Source of the DNA: Pseudoneurospora amorphoporcata
Lineage: Eukaryota > Ascomycota > Sordariomycetes > Sordariales > Sordariaceae
Direction of reading: 5' to 3'
Assembly: GCA_033297205.1 (NCBI GenBank)
Contig: MU859203.1
Location: 1 to 64,000 of the forward strand
DNA: 64,000 nucleotides
The position numbers were made by a program, and so were the translations under genes. The notes beneath the pieces are model-generated. The model was not told the DNA's origin. It made no database searches and worked only from the letters and a program-made list of their open reading frames with translations. Every line of letters begins with the position of its first letter. Position 1 is the stretch's first letter. Positions 33,159 to 45,914 of the stretch are shown here, in pieces.

Positions 33159-35955
33159 GAACAAAATGCCGGGACTGTAGTGATATCGTGTATGACTCCT
33201 ATCAGACAACAAATGTATAAGCTAAAGTCACCAGTCAAGAGCAAGCCAGGGTAAGATGCCGTGTAAATAAGGCAGGAAGCGGGTTACCTCCAGATCGGCC
33301 TAGTTCAATAAATGGCGTCGTTCTTATTTATCGAAGCTCTAGAGGCGTAGGATCATGTCTTGTGTGTCCTGACCTATGCTCGATCGACCAAGTGAGGAAG
33401 TGGATTCACGAATTGACTGCGCACAGGCTGTGCAAGACTTTGTAGGGATGGTGAAGCCAAGAGGCTGTCAAGTGTTGGTGTTAAATGTGATCCGGGTAGA
33501 AGTAACCAAGCTATTGGGAGACGGAACGGTTCCTGGAGGAGGCGGTGCTCTCATTTCCTATGCCAGCCCATAGGGTGACGCGGAGGGACGGCAGTATCAT
33601 GTCAGAAGAAGGCGAAGTCACGGCCCTTGATGATGGTTTCGTGGGGTGTGCCGGCGCGGAGCTTGTGAGCCGGCCATTTGTTCCTAGGTGGCTAGTAGCA
33701 GACTAGGCTCGTAGGGTAGGATGGGATGATGGTCGTACGGAGACGCCGCTGTATGGCGACGTAACCCGAGGGCATAAGGCTGAATCAAGGAGGACGGATG
33801 GATAGATACTGCAGAGTACCATTTTGGATAGTCTCATGCTTGGAAGGTCGGTGTAGAGGGGAATTCATCGCAGCTGCGCACTGGTTTAGGCTACGACTGG
33901 GGCATCCAATGGCGTCTTGGAGATGATGGAGGGTGGTACCTGTCAGCGCTGTTTCTTGTACCTGTCAAGTACGATTTGATATGTCGGTCAATACATACTG
34001 TACAGCCCCTGTACAGCTCCATGGCATGTTTACGTTGTCAATGTTTATACCCCTGATTTGGAAGCCATGCATTTCGCGCTCAAAAAGTCAACGAAAGCCT
34101 TGGGCGAAGAACAAGCTGGTTCGGCTGGAAGAACCATCATGTGTCGTACACAAATACAAAATCACCATGCCAAATGCCCACCACTATCGATTTGGCATGA
34201 CTTGGGGGTCTGGCGGAAGAGGCTGGCTCGCTGGTTCGACTTGGGGTACGGTGTAGTATCGTGGTCGTGGTGATGCTGTTGACGATGAGAGACCGAAGTG
34301 GAAGTGATACACGGCGGCACCACATCCCATGCGACGGGCCGGAGTGGTGCGCCACCCGGCATCGACCCGGACGCTTCTGATGCGCCGAAGAGCGGGAGGA
34401 TTTGGGGCGATTTGGGGTGCCGTGCATCCTGTAGGGGTCTTCAGCCACTTCTGCCACTGTACGTACAACCATCACTGGAAATCCCGGACTTGATTGTCGT
34501 TTGATTGGATGTCCGGCTGGACGGAACCGTTTGGCGACCAATCCCGCAGACGCCAGAGAGGCTATTCCATATTGCGACGCTGGTGATCATCCAGACAATG
34601 GCCTCTATAGGAAGTGATGGCGAGCATGAACAACCTGCCGTATTAGTCAAAGCATCACCAGTCTATCCTAATGGTGTTTAGGTATGTGTGTGTCTGTCTG
34701 TCTGTTAGTCAGTCTGGACTCGCCATGTCGCCCCACGCCCTGACGACAACATCGACGCCGTAGTAGACGATGGTAATGCATTGCGGGTACTGGGACCGGG
34801 CGGTCAATTGTGTTGGCTTGAGTCGTCCGGCGTTCCAGTTTGTTCAGTTGGTAATCCATCCTTGGACGCGAGTCTTTGGTTGAAATGCGAAGCTGTCGAC
34901 ACTTGTGACAGCCAAAGTCCGAGGAGGACATGTCGGTTGAGATGCCGGTGAGGTGGTGGAGGAAAGCCCGGAAAGAGAGGACTAGGAAAGTCAAAATCAG
35001 GAGGCAGGCTGCGGCGAGAAGCGAGAACCCGTGACGACGCCTTCACATTTTTGATCTGACTGCATATCGTAGTCCTGGATGTGTCTCGGTCAACGACCAA
35101 GGAAGGTAGGTAAGAAAGACGGAGATATGGCCACTGCATACCAGCAAATCGGCTTAAAGAGTACCTGGGGATTGTGGCATTGCCTCGATGAAAAAGGCCA
35201 AGAATTCGTCATTAATCATCCGTCTCCCTGCTCTCCGGGAAAGCAGTAAAAAGGGTCGAAACAGAACTGTTACGGACACCGCCAAACAGTCCAAGCCTCA
35301 ATCTCTCCCAGGTCAGACCTACATGCAGATCGAGCCGATAAGGCTGATGCGAATTTTGGAAGGGGGGGAATCGACCATTGGCCAAATGGGAACAAGTGAG
35401 AATGGGCGAGAGGTGAGGACTGGGCGGGAACTCGAAAAAGAGGAATTGGATTGCTGACGGGACCGGGACTGGAGCTGAGACAGATGACAGACACCCAGCA
35501 ATCCGACAGCTGTCCATCAGCTGGCAGACCCACGTCCTTCCCCTGCCATATTATCCTTATCAGAAATCTTATCGACACCAAAATTCCCAACTCCGCACAG
35601 GAATCGACGACAAAATGCCAAGCCCTCCCAACTTACACCTCCGAGACGAGCCAATGGGGTCGCCAATGCGGCGTCAATTGGGGTAGAATCTCCACCCCGC
35701 ATGTCCATGGCCCGTGCTCCGTGCTGAGCTTGCCGCAAAAATTTCGAAAAAACTTGTCCAGGGCAAAAGTGGCAGAGCAAAAAAATATCCAAACACAGCG
35801 ACTGTTCTAATTCCCGGAGACCGAAGACTGAGTTCATGCACCGGTGGCATTGAACGACGCCCAATTGCGCACGACACACGATACCCCCGCGCACCGGTTT
35901 TACATACACAGTCGCCCATTTTATACAGAGTCATCATCGACAACCCTAAACCAAG
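33159..35955. other. Long intergenic between divergent genes
   Basis: About 2.8 kb separating the divergently transcribed C2H2 gene and NOP56. The right end must contain the NOP56 promoter. A TG/CTGT microsatellite lies near 34685-34704. Frames of up to about 130 codons overlap on opposite strands near 34137-34541 and 35212-35909 without motifs. No gene is supported. Confidence 0.45.
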
Positions 35956-37661
35956 ATGGCTAACGTCAACTATCTTTTGTTCGAAAGCGCGGTCGGCTTC
36001 TCCCTCTTTGAGGTCGTCCACCAGGCTGACACCGTCGGCTTGGAGCTGCCCGAGGTCAAGGATGCCATGAAGGATCTCGACAAGTTCGGCAAGATGGTGA
36101 AGCTCCGCAGCTTCAACCCTTGGAAGTAGGTGGCCAGAAAGATATCCGAAGAATTGTTTGGGGGTTGGTGGTTGTGGTGATACGGTGGTGATGGGATGAT
36201 GTTGTTTGGGGGGACAAAATCATGATCAAGAGAAACTAACGCTCCTTACCCCCTCGCAGCTCTGCCGCCCATGGTCTCGAGGCCATCAACCTCATCTCCG
36301 AGGGTATCATGCCCGACCATCTCAAGAACACCCTCGAACTCAACCTCCCCCAGACCAGCGGAAAGAAGAGCAAGATCGTCCTTGGTGTCGTCGACAAGAG
36401 ACTCGCTGGTGAGATCAGCGGAACCTTCCCCGGTGTTCAGTGCGAGGCTGCCGATACCTCCGAGGTCGTCGCTGCCCTCCTTCGCGGCATCCGCACCCAC
36501 GCCAGCAAGCTCCTCAAGGGTCTCCAGGACGGTGACATCAACCGCGCCCAGCTCGGTCTCGGTCACGCCTACTCCCGCGCCAAGGTCAAGTTCTCCGTCC
36601 ACAAGAACGACAACCACATCATCCAGGGTATTGCTACCCTCGATGCTCTCGACAAGGGTATCAACTCGGGCGCTATGCGCGTGAGGGAGTGGTACGGCTG
36701 GCATTTCCCCGAGCTCATCCGCATCGTCTCCGACAACGGCACCTACGCCAAGGTCGTCATTGCTGTCGGCAACAAGAAGTCTCTCAGCGACGAGTCCATC
36801 GATGATCTCGCCAACGTCCTTAACCAGGACGAGGACAAGGCCAAGGCCATCATCCAGGCCGCCAAGGTCTCCATGGGTCAGGACATCAGCGATATGGATC
36901 TCAACATGGTCAAGGACCTCGCCGACAACGTCTCCAAGATGGCCGACTTCCGCCGCATCCTCGCCGAGTCGCTCGACAAGAAGATGGGTGAGGTCGCTCC
37001 TAACCTGCAGGTCATCCTCGGCACCCCCGTTGCCGCCCGCCTCATCTCGCACGCCGGCTCCCTCACAAATCTTGCCAAATACCCCGCCTCGACCCTCCAG
37101 ATTCTCGGTGCCGAGAAGGCCCTCTTCCGCGCTCTCAAGACCAAGGGCGCCACCCCCAAATACGGTCTCTTGTACCAGAGCACCTTTATCGGCCGTGCCG
37201 GCCCCAAGGTCAAGGGCCGCATCTCCCGCTACCTCGCCAACAAGTGCTCCATTGCCTCGCGTATCGACAACTTCTCCGAGAACCCCACTCGCCGCTTTGG
37301 TGAGGTTATGCGCGAGCAGCTCGAGCAGCGTCTGGAGTGGTACGCCAAGGGCATCAAGCCCATGAAGAACACCGAGGCCATGGATAAGGCCATCAAGCTC
37401 GCCATGGACGACGAGGGTGACATGGACATTGACACCGAGATGGTCGATTCCAAGACGGCCGATCACGTCGCCGCCGAATCTTCCAAGAAGGAGAAGAAGG
37501 ACAAGGAGAAGAAGGAGAAGAAGAAGGACAAGGAGGAGAAGAAGGACAAGAAGGACAAGAAGAGGAAAGCGACCAGCGAAGACGTCGAGATGGTAGACGC
37601 CCCCGACGCTGCGGGACCCGAGAAGAAGAAGAAGAAGAAGTCGAAGTCGAAGTCTGAGTAA
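35956..37661 (+). CDS. NOP56: Nop56, core box C/D snoRNP protein
   Basis: Exon 1 (35956-36125) and exon 2 (36260-37661) flank a 134-nt intron with an ACTAAC branch and give 523 aa. The N terminus NYLLFESAVGFSLFEVV and the FGKMVKLRSFNPW segment are diagnostic of Nop56 rather than Nop58. The NOP domain follows (EWYGWHFPELIRIVSDN, then the GTPVAARLISHAGSL and GAEKALFRALKTKG blocks, then KGRISRYLANKCSIASRID). The C terminus is a long KKEKKDKEKKEKK tail ending in SKSKSE, normal for the family. Nop56 assembles with Nop58, fibrillarin and Snu13 to guide 2'-O-methylation and processing of pre-rRNA in the nucleolus. The exons are strongly biased to C-ending codons, as expected for a highly expressed gene. 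Confidence 0.97.
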
Positions 37662-38378
37662 AAAAAGACAATAACCAGCGGTCAACAACAACCTTGTGTC
37701 TTTTTTTCATGGATTTTTACTTTTTTCTTCACTTGTCTTGTTTAGAGCTTCTCGTCTCGCGTTTTCACGTCGTTCTTGTTCTGTTGTTATCCTCGGGAGT
37801 TTCTTATAATGTATGGGTTATGGGCAATCTGGCACAAAGGAGTTTTACGGGTCTACTTGTTCTCTTGGCAAGAATCATAAATAGTTCGTCGTTGTTGTCA
37901 TTCACATCTCTTGCCATCTACGACTGATCATAGAGGGTTAGCGGCCGCAAAAAGTTTCGAAGGATGTGCGTGTGTGTACTGTACTAGCATTCATACCCAT
38001 GGAGCATATGGCAATATGCGGTGTGGGTAAAAACAAAGGCTCATTAAACGAACGAAATGTCTTGATCTTCTTGATGTGATCGTGATATGAAGACGAGAAA
38101 CTCGAGGAACAGCGATCTCATGATCCTATGTGATCTCCGAACAGAATATCGTCATCAAGTAGTTTTCATAACAACCGTGTGCATACCGCACGCTATGTCC
38201 TGCTAACATAAAGTAAGGGCAAAGGCGAACAGCCTAAAATAAAGTAAACATCCAGATACCCGCCGCCCTCTGTACACTACTCCTTCGCTTTCCATGAGAG
38301 AACGAGCACCAAAGAACAACAAGACCACAACATAAAAACAGATCAGATAAACGATTACACCACTAGGTTGAGGTATCT
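37662..38378. other. Intergenic between convergent genes
   Basis: About 0.7 kb of shared 3' flank of NOP56 and VPS4. T-rich just after the NOP56 stop. No gene or repeat recognised. Confidence 0.45.
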
Positions 38379-39881
38379 CTACGCACCCTCACTACCAAAC
38401 TCCTTTGTCCACTCTTCATTCCTGTGCAAATCTTCCTGAGACACCGTCGGCCTACTAGCCTTGATGGCCTTGATAAAGTCCTTCTTGTCCACAAACGGCT
38501 CCAGCAGCTCGTCCGAGGGTACTTGCTCCCACGTCATTTCGATGGCTTCGGGGTCGCCTGGCGAGCAGGGGGTGAGCATTTGTTTGCCTTCGTGGATGAC
38601 CTGTTTTTTGTTTTTAAAGCCAGTGTTAGCAAGTTGCATCATGGATAGAGGTGGGCAGGAAGAGCGATGGGAATTAGGAAGTGGAGGGAAGGGGGTAAAC
38701 AAACCTTCTTAAAATGCGTAGCCTGTTGAATCTTCCTCACCGGCTGCATCAGCGCATCCTGCACCACAATACTGATATCCGAGCCCGAATACCCCTCGGC
38801 GGCCCTCGCCAGCTCGCGGAAGTCTTCCGATTTCAGCGCCGTGTTGGTATCACCCACGGCTAAGCGGAACATGGTCGTGCGGGCCGCCAGATCGGGCAGC
38901 GTGATGTGCACGCGGCGCTGGAAGCGGCGGCGGATGGCGGCGTCCAGCTGCCAGGGGATGTTGGTCGCTCCGAGAATAAGGACGCCCTTGCTGTCTTTGC
39001 CGACGCCGTCCATTTGGACCAGAAGCTCGGTTTTTATCCTGCGCGAGGCTTCGGACTCGCCTTCCCCTCTTGGACCGCACAAAGCGTCGATCTCGTCGAT
39101 GAAGATGATGGAGGGCTTGTTTTCTCGGGCCATGGCGAAGAGTTGCTTTACTAGACTGTTTTGTTGGAGAACTCGTTAGCTTGCGATCATCGTCACAACT
39201 TCTCCCAGGGAGCTAGATAACGTACCGTTCACTCTCACCCATCCACTTGCTCACCAAATCCGAGCTTGACACGCTAAAGAACGTGCTCTTGGCCTCCGTC
39301 GCCACCGCCTTCGCCAAATAACTCTTTCCCGTTCCCGGCGGGCCATACAGCAGGATCCCCTTCCACGGCTGCCTCTTCCCCTGGAACAGATGCGGGAACT
39401 TGATGGGCAACAGAACCGCCTCCTTGAGCGCCTCCTTGGCACCCTCTAAACCTGCTACATCATCCCAGCTGATATTCGGCCTCTCCTGCAGAATCGCTCC
39501 CGCCAACGCGCTTCTCAGCTTCTTGCTATCCTCATCCAGAGCCTCTCCGCCGCCATTAGCACCGTCCTCCCCGGCTTCTTTCCCTTTGCCCGTCCCGCCC
39601 GTCGACCCCCCGTTCGCGCCCACCATCCCGGGTTTCTTTTTCTTGGCGTCCGCGTCCGCCAGGTGCGCTTTGAGCTTCTCGGCGCGGTCCATGTACTCGC
39701 CCGTCTTGGCCCGGATCATCTCCTTGGATTTAGGGTTCTTCTCCCATTTGAGGGCCAGCATGAAGAGTTCCAAGGATTGGTAGTACATCTGGTAGGCTTT
39801 GTCGTACTGGGCGGCGTTATCGGCTTCAATGGCTTTGCGCACTTGCTCGATGGCGCGGCCGAGGAAGTCGGTGTTGGACAT
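38379..39881 (-). CDS. VPS4: Vps4, ESCRT-III disassembly AAA ATPase
   Basis: Exons 39226-39881, 38705-39155 and 38379-38600 total 1329 nt, giving 442 aa, the usual Vps4 length. An MIT domain (about 1-75: FLGRAIEQVRKAIEADNAAQ, then YQSLELFMLALKWEKN) binds ESCRT-III tails. A G/K-rich linker (about 78-118) leads into the AAA cassette. Walker A is GPPGTGKS at 180-187 and Walker B is IIFIDE with D239/E240. The second region of homology has RRRFQRRVHI arginines. The beta domain and C-terminal helix (WEQVPSDELLEPFVDKKDF) are complete. The enzyme remodels ESCRT-III polymers on endosomes and at other membrane-scission sites in the cytoplasm. The last intron uses a GTTTGT donor. All key residues are present. 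Confidence 0.97.
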
Positions 39882-40758
39882 TTTGGCGGCGGCGGCGGTT
39901 CGAACGTGTAAGTGGTGTCGCGTGAATTGGTGCGTTGGTCAAGAGTGTACAGAGTTCGTAGTTTTGGCGCGTCGCAGTAGGTGCCGTTGGTCGTGCCTTT
40001 TGGTTGTTTGTTCGCTCAGAGGAGGAGAATTTGTTGATTTTCGTGCGCGTCGGGGTTGGAAAGTCCAAGTCAACAGATGGCCCGATATGCGAGGGAGGGG
40101 ATTTGTTGATGACGACGCTGCTGTCCTAGGCACACACAACTACCAGAGCGGCAGAGACAGGCGCTAGGTAGAGAGATTGGGGATTGCTCGTATTTTTCGA
40201 GCGTTGCCTAATGTTGGGACTGGCAAGGTTCGTCGTCTGGCGGAAAAAAGATGGTATCGCGCCCTGATCTGAGGTGGAATTGGAGAGGGGAAGATCGTGG
40301 TCTTGGCCTAGGTTGTCCAGATCTTGGTTTCAAACAACTAAGGTCGACTTCAGCTTGGTCGTTCTCGGTCGTTGACCTGCAAGCGCTAGCGCGGGGTTCC
40401 TGGGGCCACTGACGCCACTCGTTTTGCGCGTGAGGAGTGCGCTATCCGGTATCTGTTAGTACCCAGCCGGTAAAAACACCCAGATACTAACAGAAATCCG
40501 TCGGGCACTGACCCTGGGGATCTACTCCCGTCCCCCCTGATGATTGACTGCCCAGCGAGCTCTCAGTTCCCCAGAATACCTACCTAGAAACCTCTAAATT
40601 CCCCATGTTGGAGCTCATACGTGTTTCTGTTCCTGCATTTTGATCGTCTTCCTTGACTTTCATTGCCAAATCCCCTTCTTCACTTCCATTCTCGGTGCCG
40701 TCACCAAATAATCCTTCAGTCCAACCATCACCTCACATCACCTCTGAAAGAAGCAACC
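39882..40758. other. Divergent promoter region, VPS4 and prefoldin 6
   Basis: About 0.88 kb between the divergently oriented VPS4 and prefoldin genes, so it carries both promoters. No specific binding site recognised. Confidence 0.45.
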
Positions 40759-41365
40759 ATGGCCAGCCCCCTCCAAGTAAAGCTCCAAGCTCTCTCTGAT
40801 GAGTATCAAAACTTGAACAAAGGTGAGCCCCCTTTTGTGATTTATCTCCGCCGTTCACCCGCTGAACCATACCTCCAGAACTCCAAGAGACCGTTCTCGC
40901 CAGGCAAAAGCTCGAGGCTCAGAAGCAGGAAAACCTCGGTGTACAACAAGTCAGCCTCGCTTTTTCCCAACACCGAACCCGCCTGCCCAACCCCTTTCGC
41001 CCAAATGCTGCCTAATGAAAAACGGAGGACTAATCAAGCCGTGTGTAGGAGTTTGAGAAGCTCAAGGATGACGAGCAGATCTACAAGCTAGTCGGCCCAG
41101 TGCTTCTGAAGCAGGACAAGATGGACGCAGAGAACACGGTCAAGGGCAGACTGGAGTTTATCAGCAAGGAGATGTGAGTGAATGCGCAGGGATGGAGACC
41201 TATAGGTCAAGGACTTGAAAGCAAACTGACTTTTTTTCTCACAGTACTCGCCTGGAGGAAGTCATCAAGGAGACACAGGGCAAGATCGAGAAGAAGAGGA
41301 CAGAGATCATTCAGGTCCAGACCAGCGCCCAGGCTGGTGGTGCTCCTCAGGCCGTCAAGGCGTAG
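40759..41365 (+). CDS. YKE2: Prefoldin subunit 6
   Basis: Four exons, 40759-40822, 40879-40949, 41049-41173 and 41245-41365, total 381 nt, giving 126 aa. Introns are 56, 99 and 71 nt; the second has a less common GTCAGC donor. The protein is the typical beta-type prefoldin: an N-terminal helix (LQVKLQALSDEYQNLNK, ELQETVLARQKLEAQKQEN), the hairpin core (IYKLVGPVLLKQDKMDAENT) and a C-terminal coiled coil (RLEEVIKETQGKIEKKRTE). Prefoldin is the cytosolic hexamer that hands nascent actin and tubulin to the CCT chaperonin. Four exons in a gene this small is high for this window, but every junction keeps frame and family alignment. Confidence 0.93.
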
Positions 41366-41683
41366 AGGTAATGGAATAAGTAATGCGGAGAGAATGTCCA
41401 CGATACCCAATCGAGATCAGGCGCAAACAAGATCCATCACAGACCGAACAGGGCAAGGTGGCTTGTGAATGCGGACGCAGTCGGTTTTTTTACTGAACGG
41501 TTGATTAACACAATATATTCCGCCGACTAACCTCCAAGATACCCCTTACGCCTTGCTCCAAAACCACAAAAGAATGGAGATAACCAGAACACGGCTACAC
41601 CCCCCTCCCTCTTTCCCTCCTCTCCTTACTCGCCCATCCACAAACCACAGGTACCGCAGGTCTCGACCCTTCAACCTCAGTTC
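41366..41683. other. Short intergenic between convergent genes
   Basis: About 0.32 kb of shared 3' flank. Nothing recognised. Confidence 0.4.
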
Positions 41684-42587
41684 TCAGTTCAGCGCCATGA
41701 CCGTAAACCCCCGCGGCAGCCCCATATTCTTACAACTCCAATCACTAACCCACGCCACGCTCTCACTCAACGAATCCTCGCCCACCGCCTTCAACGGAAG
41801 CAAACTGCTTCTATCCGCGAGTCTCTGTCCTCCCGGCACCCCGCGATCCTCCACCGTCGCCACCACAACCTCACCACCTCGTCCTTGGTATAACAATGAC
41901 TCAACAGCGAAGTCCCGCCGATGCGCTCTAGCATAGTCCGGCGCTGCTCGCTCTCGGCAAAGAGCTGCAGTTCGCGCGAGAACAAACAGGTCATTAAACC
42001 CCCAGAATCAGAGTTTCCAGACGAAGAAGCGGAAGAAGAGCAAGCACGCAAAAGCCGCTCAAAAACCACCGCCATCTCCGCCACAGCCTGAACGAAAAGC
42101 GTCACGCTGTCGTGATCTTCTAGTCCGGCTTCGATGCGGAATTCCTTCTCGGTGACGAAAGCGAGGCAGGAGGTGTCGAAGATGGAGTTGAGGATACGGT
42201 TCAGGCTCGAGGGGAGGTGTGTGTCGTAGTTGGTGGTGAAATTGGTGAGGGTTTGTTTGAGTAAGGTCGAGAGGCAGGTGCCGGGTGGGACGAGGAGTCG
42301 ACCTTGGGGGAAGGAGATGTGGGAGGTTGCTGCTTCTATGCTGGCTGTTTTGAGATTGGGTGTCGGTCAAGGCGTGCTTTCGAGGTTGGGGGCGGGATAT
42401 GTATGGCAGAAGGTGGCAGAGGTGGTTGAACTTGCCTCGCATTGGGCTTACAGAGGATATGGTGGACGCCATGGTGAACTTTGGGAAAACTGAGGGTATC
42501 ACGGAGTTGTGTGAATGGTATCAACAGCAGAGGAGAGCTGTTAGTTGGTATGATGGTGCTTAGAGTACCACAACACTGCATAAGCAT
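41684..42587 (-). CDS. Unrecognised 237-aa protein, three exons (model by hand)
   Basis: Exons 42452-42587, 42048-42344 and 41684-41964 join to 714 nt with both junctions in phase 1. The introns are 107 nt (GTAAGC...AAACAG) and 83 nt (GTGCTT...CTGCAG). The predicted protein contains LPLSTLLKQTLTNF-like helical sequence, SLNRILNSIFDTSCLAFVTE, DHDSVTLFVQAVAEMAVVFE and, in the last exon, EVVVATVEDRGVPGGQRLAD. Each exon shows coding character in the chosen frame, whereas unspliced frames break off. No known domain, signal peptide or membrane span is seen. A competing start, MASTISS near 42474, would use a different frame in exon 1. Convergent with prefoldin 6. Function unknown. Confidence 0.5.
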
Positions 42588-44018
42588 TCAGGGGTCAAGG
42601 CAGGATTATAAGCACCAAGAGATCACTCGGGAACGGTATACACCGAAAGTCTCGCCGCCACCTATTTTCCTAGGTTTGATGTTAACTTGTACCATCTGGG
42701 AAAAAGGCATTCCCGTATATCAGCCATGCAGCCGAAGTTGCACCGCGATCGAGGTCATGATGGCGCGGTCGAGAAGTCGGGATCGAGGAACAAGGACACG
42801 ACATCGCGTGTGTACCGGTCAGCCAGCCAGCCAGTTGCCAGTCCTGGTTCTGGTTCCTATTTCGCTGTCAGGGGCACATCCGTCCTCGCATCCAACACAC
42901 CCTTACAGGACAGGCCTCACTTGCAGCACATTCACTCCTCGCCTCCCCTTTTGGCCCCGACCCAAACCCCTGGCGGATTCCATAAACTCCCGGTTTTTGT
43001 GAGGCTGGAAATGGTTCCCGAGTGGTTCGACTTGCATTCCATTTGCTAAATTGCTTCTTTGGACCTTCTGTTGCAATCGGCTGGTCCCGCGATATCAACG
43101 TCGTTAGAAGATAATCCAGAAACCGGCAGGATATCGCCACTACTACTATTTGGGATGATGGCAGGTTGAATGGGAATCAGACAAGTTTTGGGCTTTTGAA
43201 TGGGAATGGTTTGTCTGATCAGAAACGTTGGAAGTCAACATCCCAACCCGACTTCTTTGGAATTTGTGTGTCCTTGGCCGTGGGGGTTCAAGATTGGCCG
43301 AATACAATCATTGCACCCATTTGACACAACCGAATCTCAACGTGGATGTATATCCATCGAGCTGGTGATTGTCCCACCATCCAAAGTTGGCACTCGAGAT
43401 TGTCCAGGGCCTTGCAAGTCTAAGAGAGGGTCAAAGTGGCCTGTGCACCCTCCAAGATGCCATGCCGGCGCTTCTGTCAAGGCAGCCTGGCGGCAGGCAT
43501 CCGCCCTCGCACTGCCGGCCGCGCGGCCCAATGGCGGGGTTGAAGCCGCCAAGGAGGTTCCAGCTCCCAGGTCGTCTTTCAGCAAAGGAGCCACTGAAAG
43601 GTTCCTGCGACTGCTTCCGGGACCCTGCCCTGTGACTGCCCGTCATGACATCCTTGGACAACTTTCTTTGACCAGAACAACAAGCAAGCAAACCAGAGAG
43701 ACCCTTCCGTGCCCGCCGAAATCTCTTGGCCATCTCCCACGAAATCCGAAGCCTGGCCGATTTCCAAGGCAACAACCAACAACAATGAAAGCCGGATTCC
43801 CCCAACATAGATAACCCATAATCATCGCCCATCCAATTTGAGGTACAAGGATCACGTCCGTTGCGGTAAGCTTCGAGTAGCTCTCAAGGTACTTCGCCAA
43901 CCAGCCATTGCGGTTAAGACGACTACTTGCCAAAACATCCCCGCGACGCCGAACAAACGGAACGAAGCACAACACCAAGATCAAACAACACCGATTACCT
44001 AGCTAGTATACAGCAATC
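42588..44018. other. Intergenic between divergent genes
   Basis: About 1.4 kb. A frame of about 200 codons at 43200-43814 (+) and overlapping minus frames have no motifs or splice support. Probably promoter sequence of the AMSH gene and of the minus gene starting at 42587. Confidence 0.4.
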
Positions 44019-45914
44019 ATGGGAAGCGCTACGATAGAGACCGGGAGCCGGCCCATGAATGTCAAGGAGATATCCGAAAAGGCAAAACAATACGACTGGA
44101 ATCCCCGGATCGGCTTTAAGTTTTGGGCGCGCGCTGCCAACACCATCCATCATGAGGTTTGTTACAAGTCTGCTATGGCGGTAATACCAAGAATGGTAGC
44201 TGACTATGATCGGGTGGTTACAGGGGCAAATCTACCTCCACGAAGGAAGCATAGCTCAAGCGTACATGTTTCTCCTCCGCTACTGTACCCTCGTCCTCGA
44301 GGATATGGCGAAGCACCCCGAAGCCAAACTCCCCGAAAACCGAGCCCTGATGAGGCAACTCAACAACCGGATAAATCTCGTTGTTGAACAGCTTGAACAG
44401 CTCAAGCCCCAAATAGAGGAGGCGTACCAGAAGTGGCAGCAGCTCACGGCCAGCGTAGAAGACAGCAGGGAGAAACGACGATCTACATCTTCGCAGTACG
44501 CCAGGCACGCTGCCAATGATGCTGCTTTGTCATGGAACCATATTTCTCAGGCTAAGATCCTGGATGCTGGGTCAAACCAAGAGTTGGCCGTCGACTTGGC
44601 TAGGGAGACGCTGCTCAAGCGACGGAGGCGACGACGACAAGAGAACGATGAAGAGGACGAGCGCATGCGTAGGACGTCAGCTGGTTACAAGAAAGACAGA
44701 GGCTATGATGTGGACAGGAGACAACAGTACCCTACCCCTCCACCAACAAACAATCGCTACTCGGAGGACGACGACCTTCGCCGGCAAATGGAGGCCACAA
44801 GACGACAACTGGACCGTTCAGGAGGCTATGGGGTTTCGGAGACTGACAACGGCACCAGTGATACTGATAGATATCGATCTGTAAACTATCACTACCCAGC
44901 CATCAAGCCAACATCTACTTATACATACGACTACCCGAAGCCGGCGCCGCGGCCGGAAAGCACACAACCACAACCACCACTTCCGCCCAAGGTGATACCT
45001 TTCGAGCGGCCACTACCCGTCACTAGACCTCCTCCCCCACCCCCACGCCCAAGCAAGGAGTCGGGCTCGTTTAGCAGAGATGGAAGGAGGATCGGTATTC
45101 TTCCCAGTCAGACAATCCGACTGGTAACCGACGAAGACGAAGTCGACGACAGGCCCGCAAGACCGCCCAAAGTCAGTGAACCGCCTCCAGAACCAGAGGA
45201 GAAGCCGAAAGAAATGAACAAAGTCACATTCCGCCCCGTCGCCTACCTCGAAAGCGGCGAGCCTCTCCGATCCGTATTCCTTCCCAGCGGTCTCCGCCGC
45301 CGTTTCCTCGAACTTGCCCGCGAAAACACCATCAGAGAGCTGGAGATGTGCGGCATTCTATGCGGCACCCTGATCAACAATGCACTGTTCATCACCTGCC
45401 TGCTGATTCCGGAGCAGGAGTGTTCCTCGGACACATGTGAGACCATCAACGAGGAAGCGTACGTCACCTACTGCATCGAGAACGACTTGTTCGTCCTCGG
45501 TTGGATCCACACCCACCCGACGCAGACTTGCTTCATGAGCTCGAGAGACTTGCATACCCATGCCGGATACCAGACCATGATGAAGGAGAGCATTGCCATT
45601 GTTTGTGCGCCGAGATATGATCCTTCGTAAGTATTTTCCGTCCTCTCGCCGTTCCCCTTCCGAGCATCACCAGCTAACCTACCTCTCAACAAAACAGATA
45701 TGGTATCTTCCGCCTCACCGATCCTCCCGGCCTCCCGCACATCATCAACTGCAACACCCCGGGTGTCTTCCACCAGCATGCCATTCCTTCAGATGAGATC
45801 TACTGTAGTGCTCGTCATGCACCAGGGCATGTGTTTGAGTCGAGCAGAGTTGACTTTGAGGTGGTGGATCTCAGACCTGAGGGGTCCAAGGTGCCGCCGT
45901 TCAGGAGGTATTAG
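44019..45914 (+). CDS. AMSH/STAMBP-type JAMM deubiquitinase
   Basis: Exons 44019-44156, 44224-45626 and 45698-45914 total 1758 nt, giving 585 aa. The N-terminal USP8-dimerisation/MIT-like region (about 10-140: MNVKEISEKAKQYDWNPRIG, then GQIYLHEGSIAQAYMFLLRY) is followed by a charged coiled coil. A long proline-rich disordered linker contains PPPPPPRPSK. The C-terminal MPN+ domain has the JAMM motif: a glutamate in ELEMCGILCG near residue 420, and HTHPTQTCFMSSRD near 475 (HxHx7SxxD). The AMSH-specific second zinc-site residues lie in CNTPGVFHQHAIPSDEIYC. All metal ligands are present, so an active zinc protease is expected. Family members cleave Lys63-linked ubiquitin chains at endosomes, in the same pathway as Vps4. 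Fission yeast Sst2 is the nearest named homologue that I know. Confidence 0.93.

Noticed and set aside
36126..36259. Possible box C/D snoRNA in the NOP56 intron
   Set aside because: NOP56 introns host snoRNAs in some animals and this intron has a GATGATG-like C box, but I find no D box (CTGA) near the 3' side and no terminal stem.
36246..37691. 481-codon open frame antisense to NOP56
   Set aside because: It is the shadow of the strongly C-ending codon usage of NOP56; the leucine/valine-rich product has no motif and NOP56 itself is unambiguous.
43200..43814. Plus frame of about 204 codons
   Set aside because: Minus frames overlap it along most of its length, there is no motif and no start context; probably chance.
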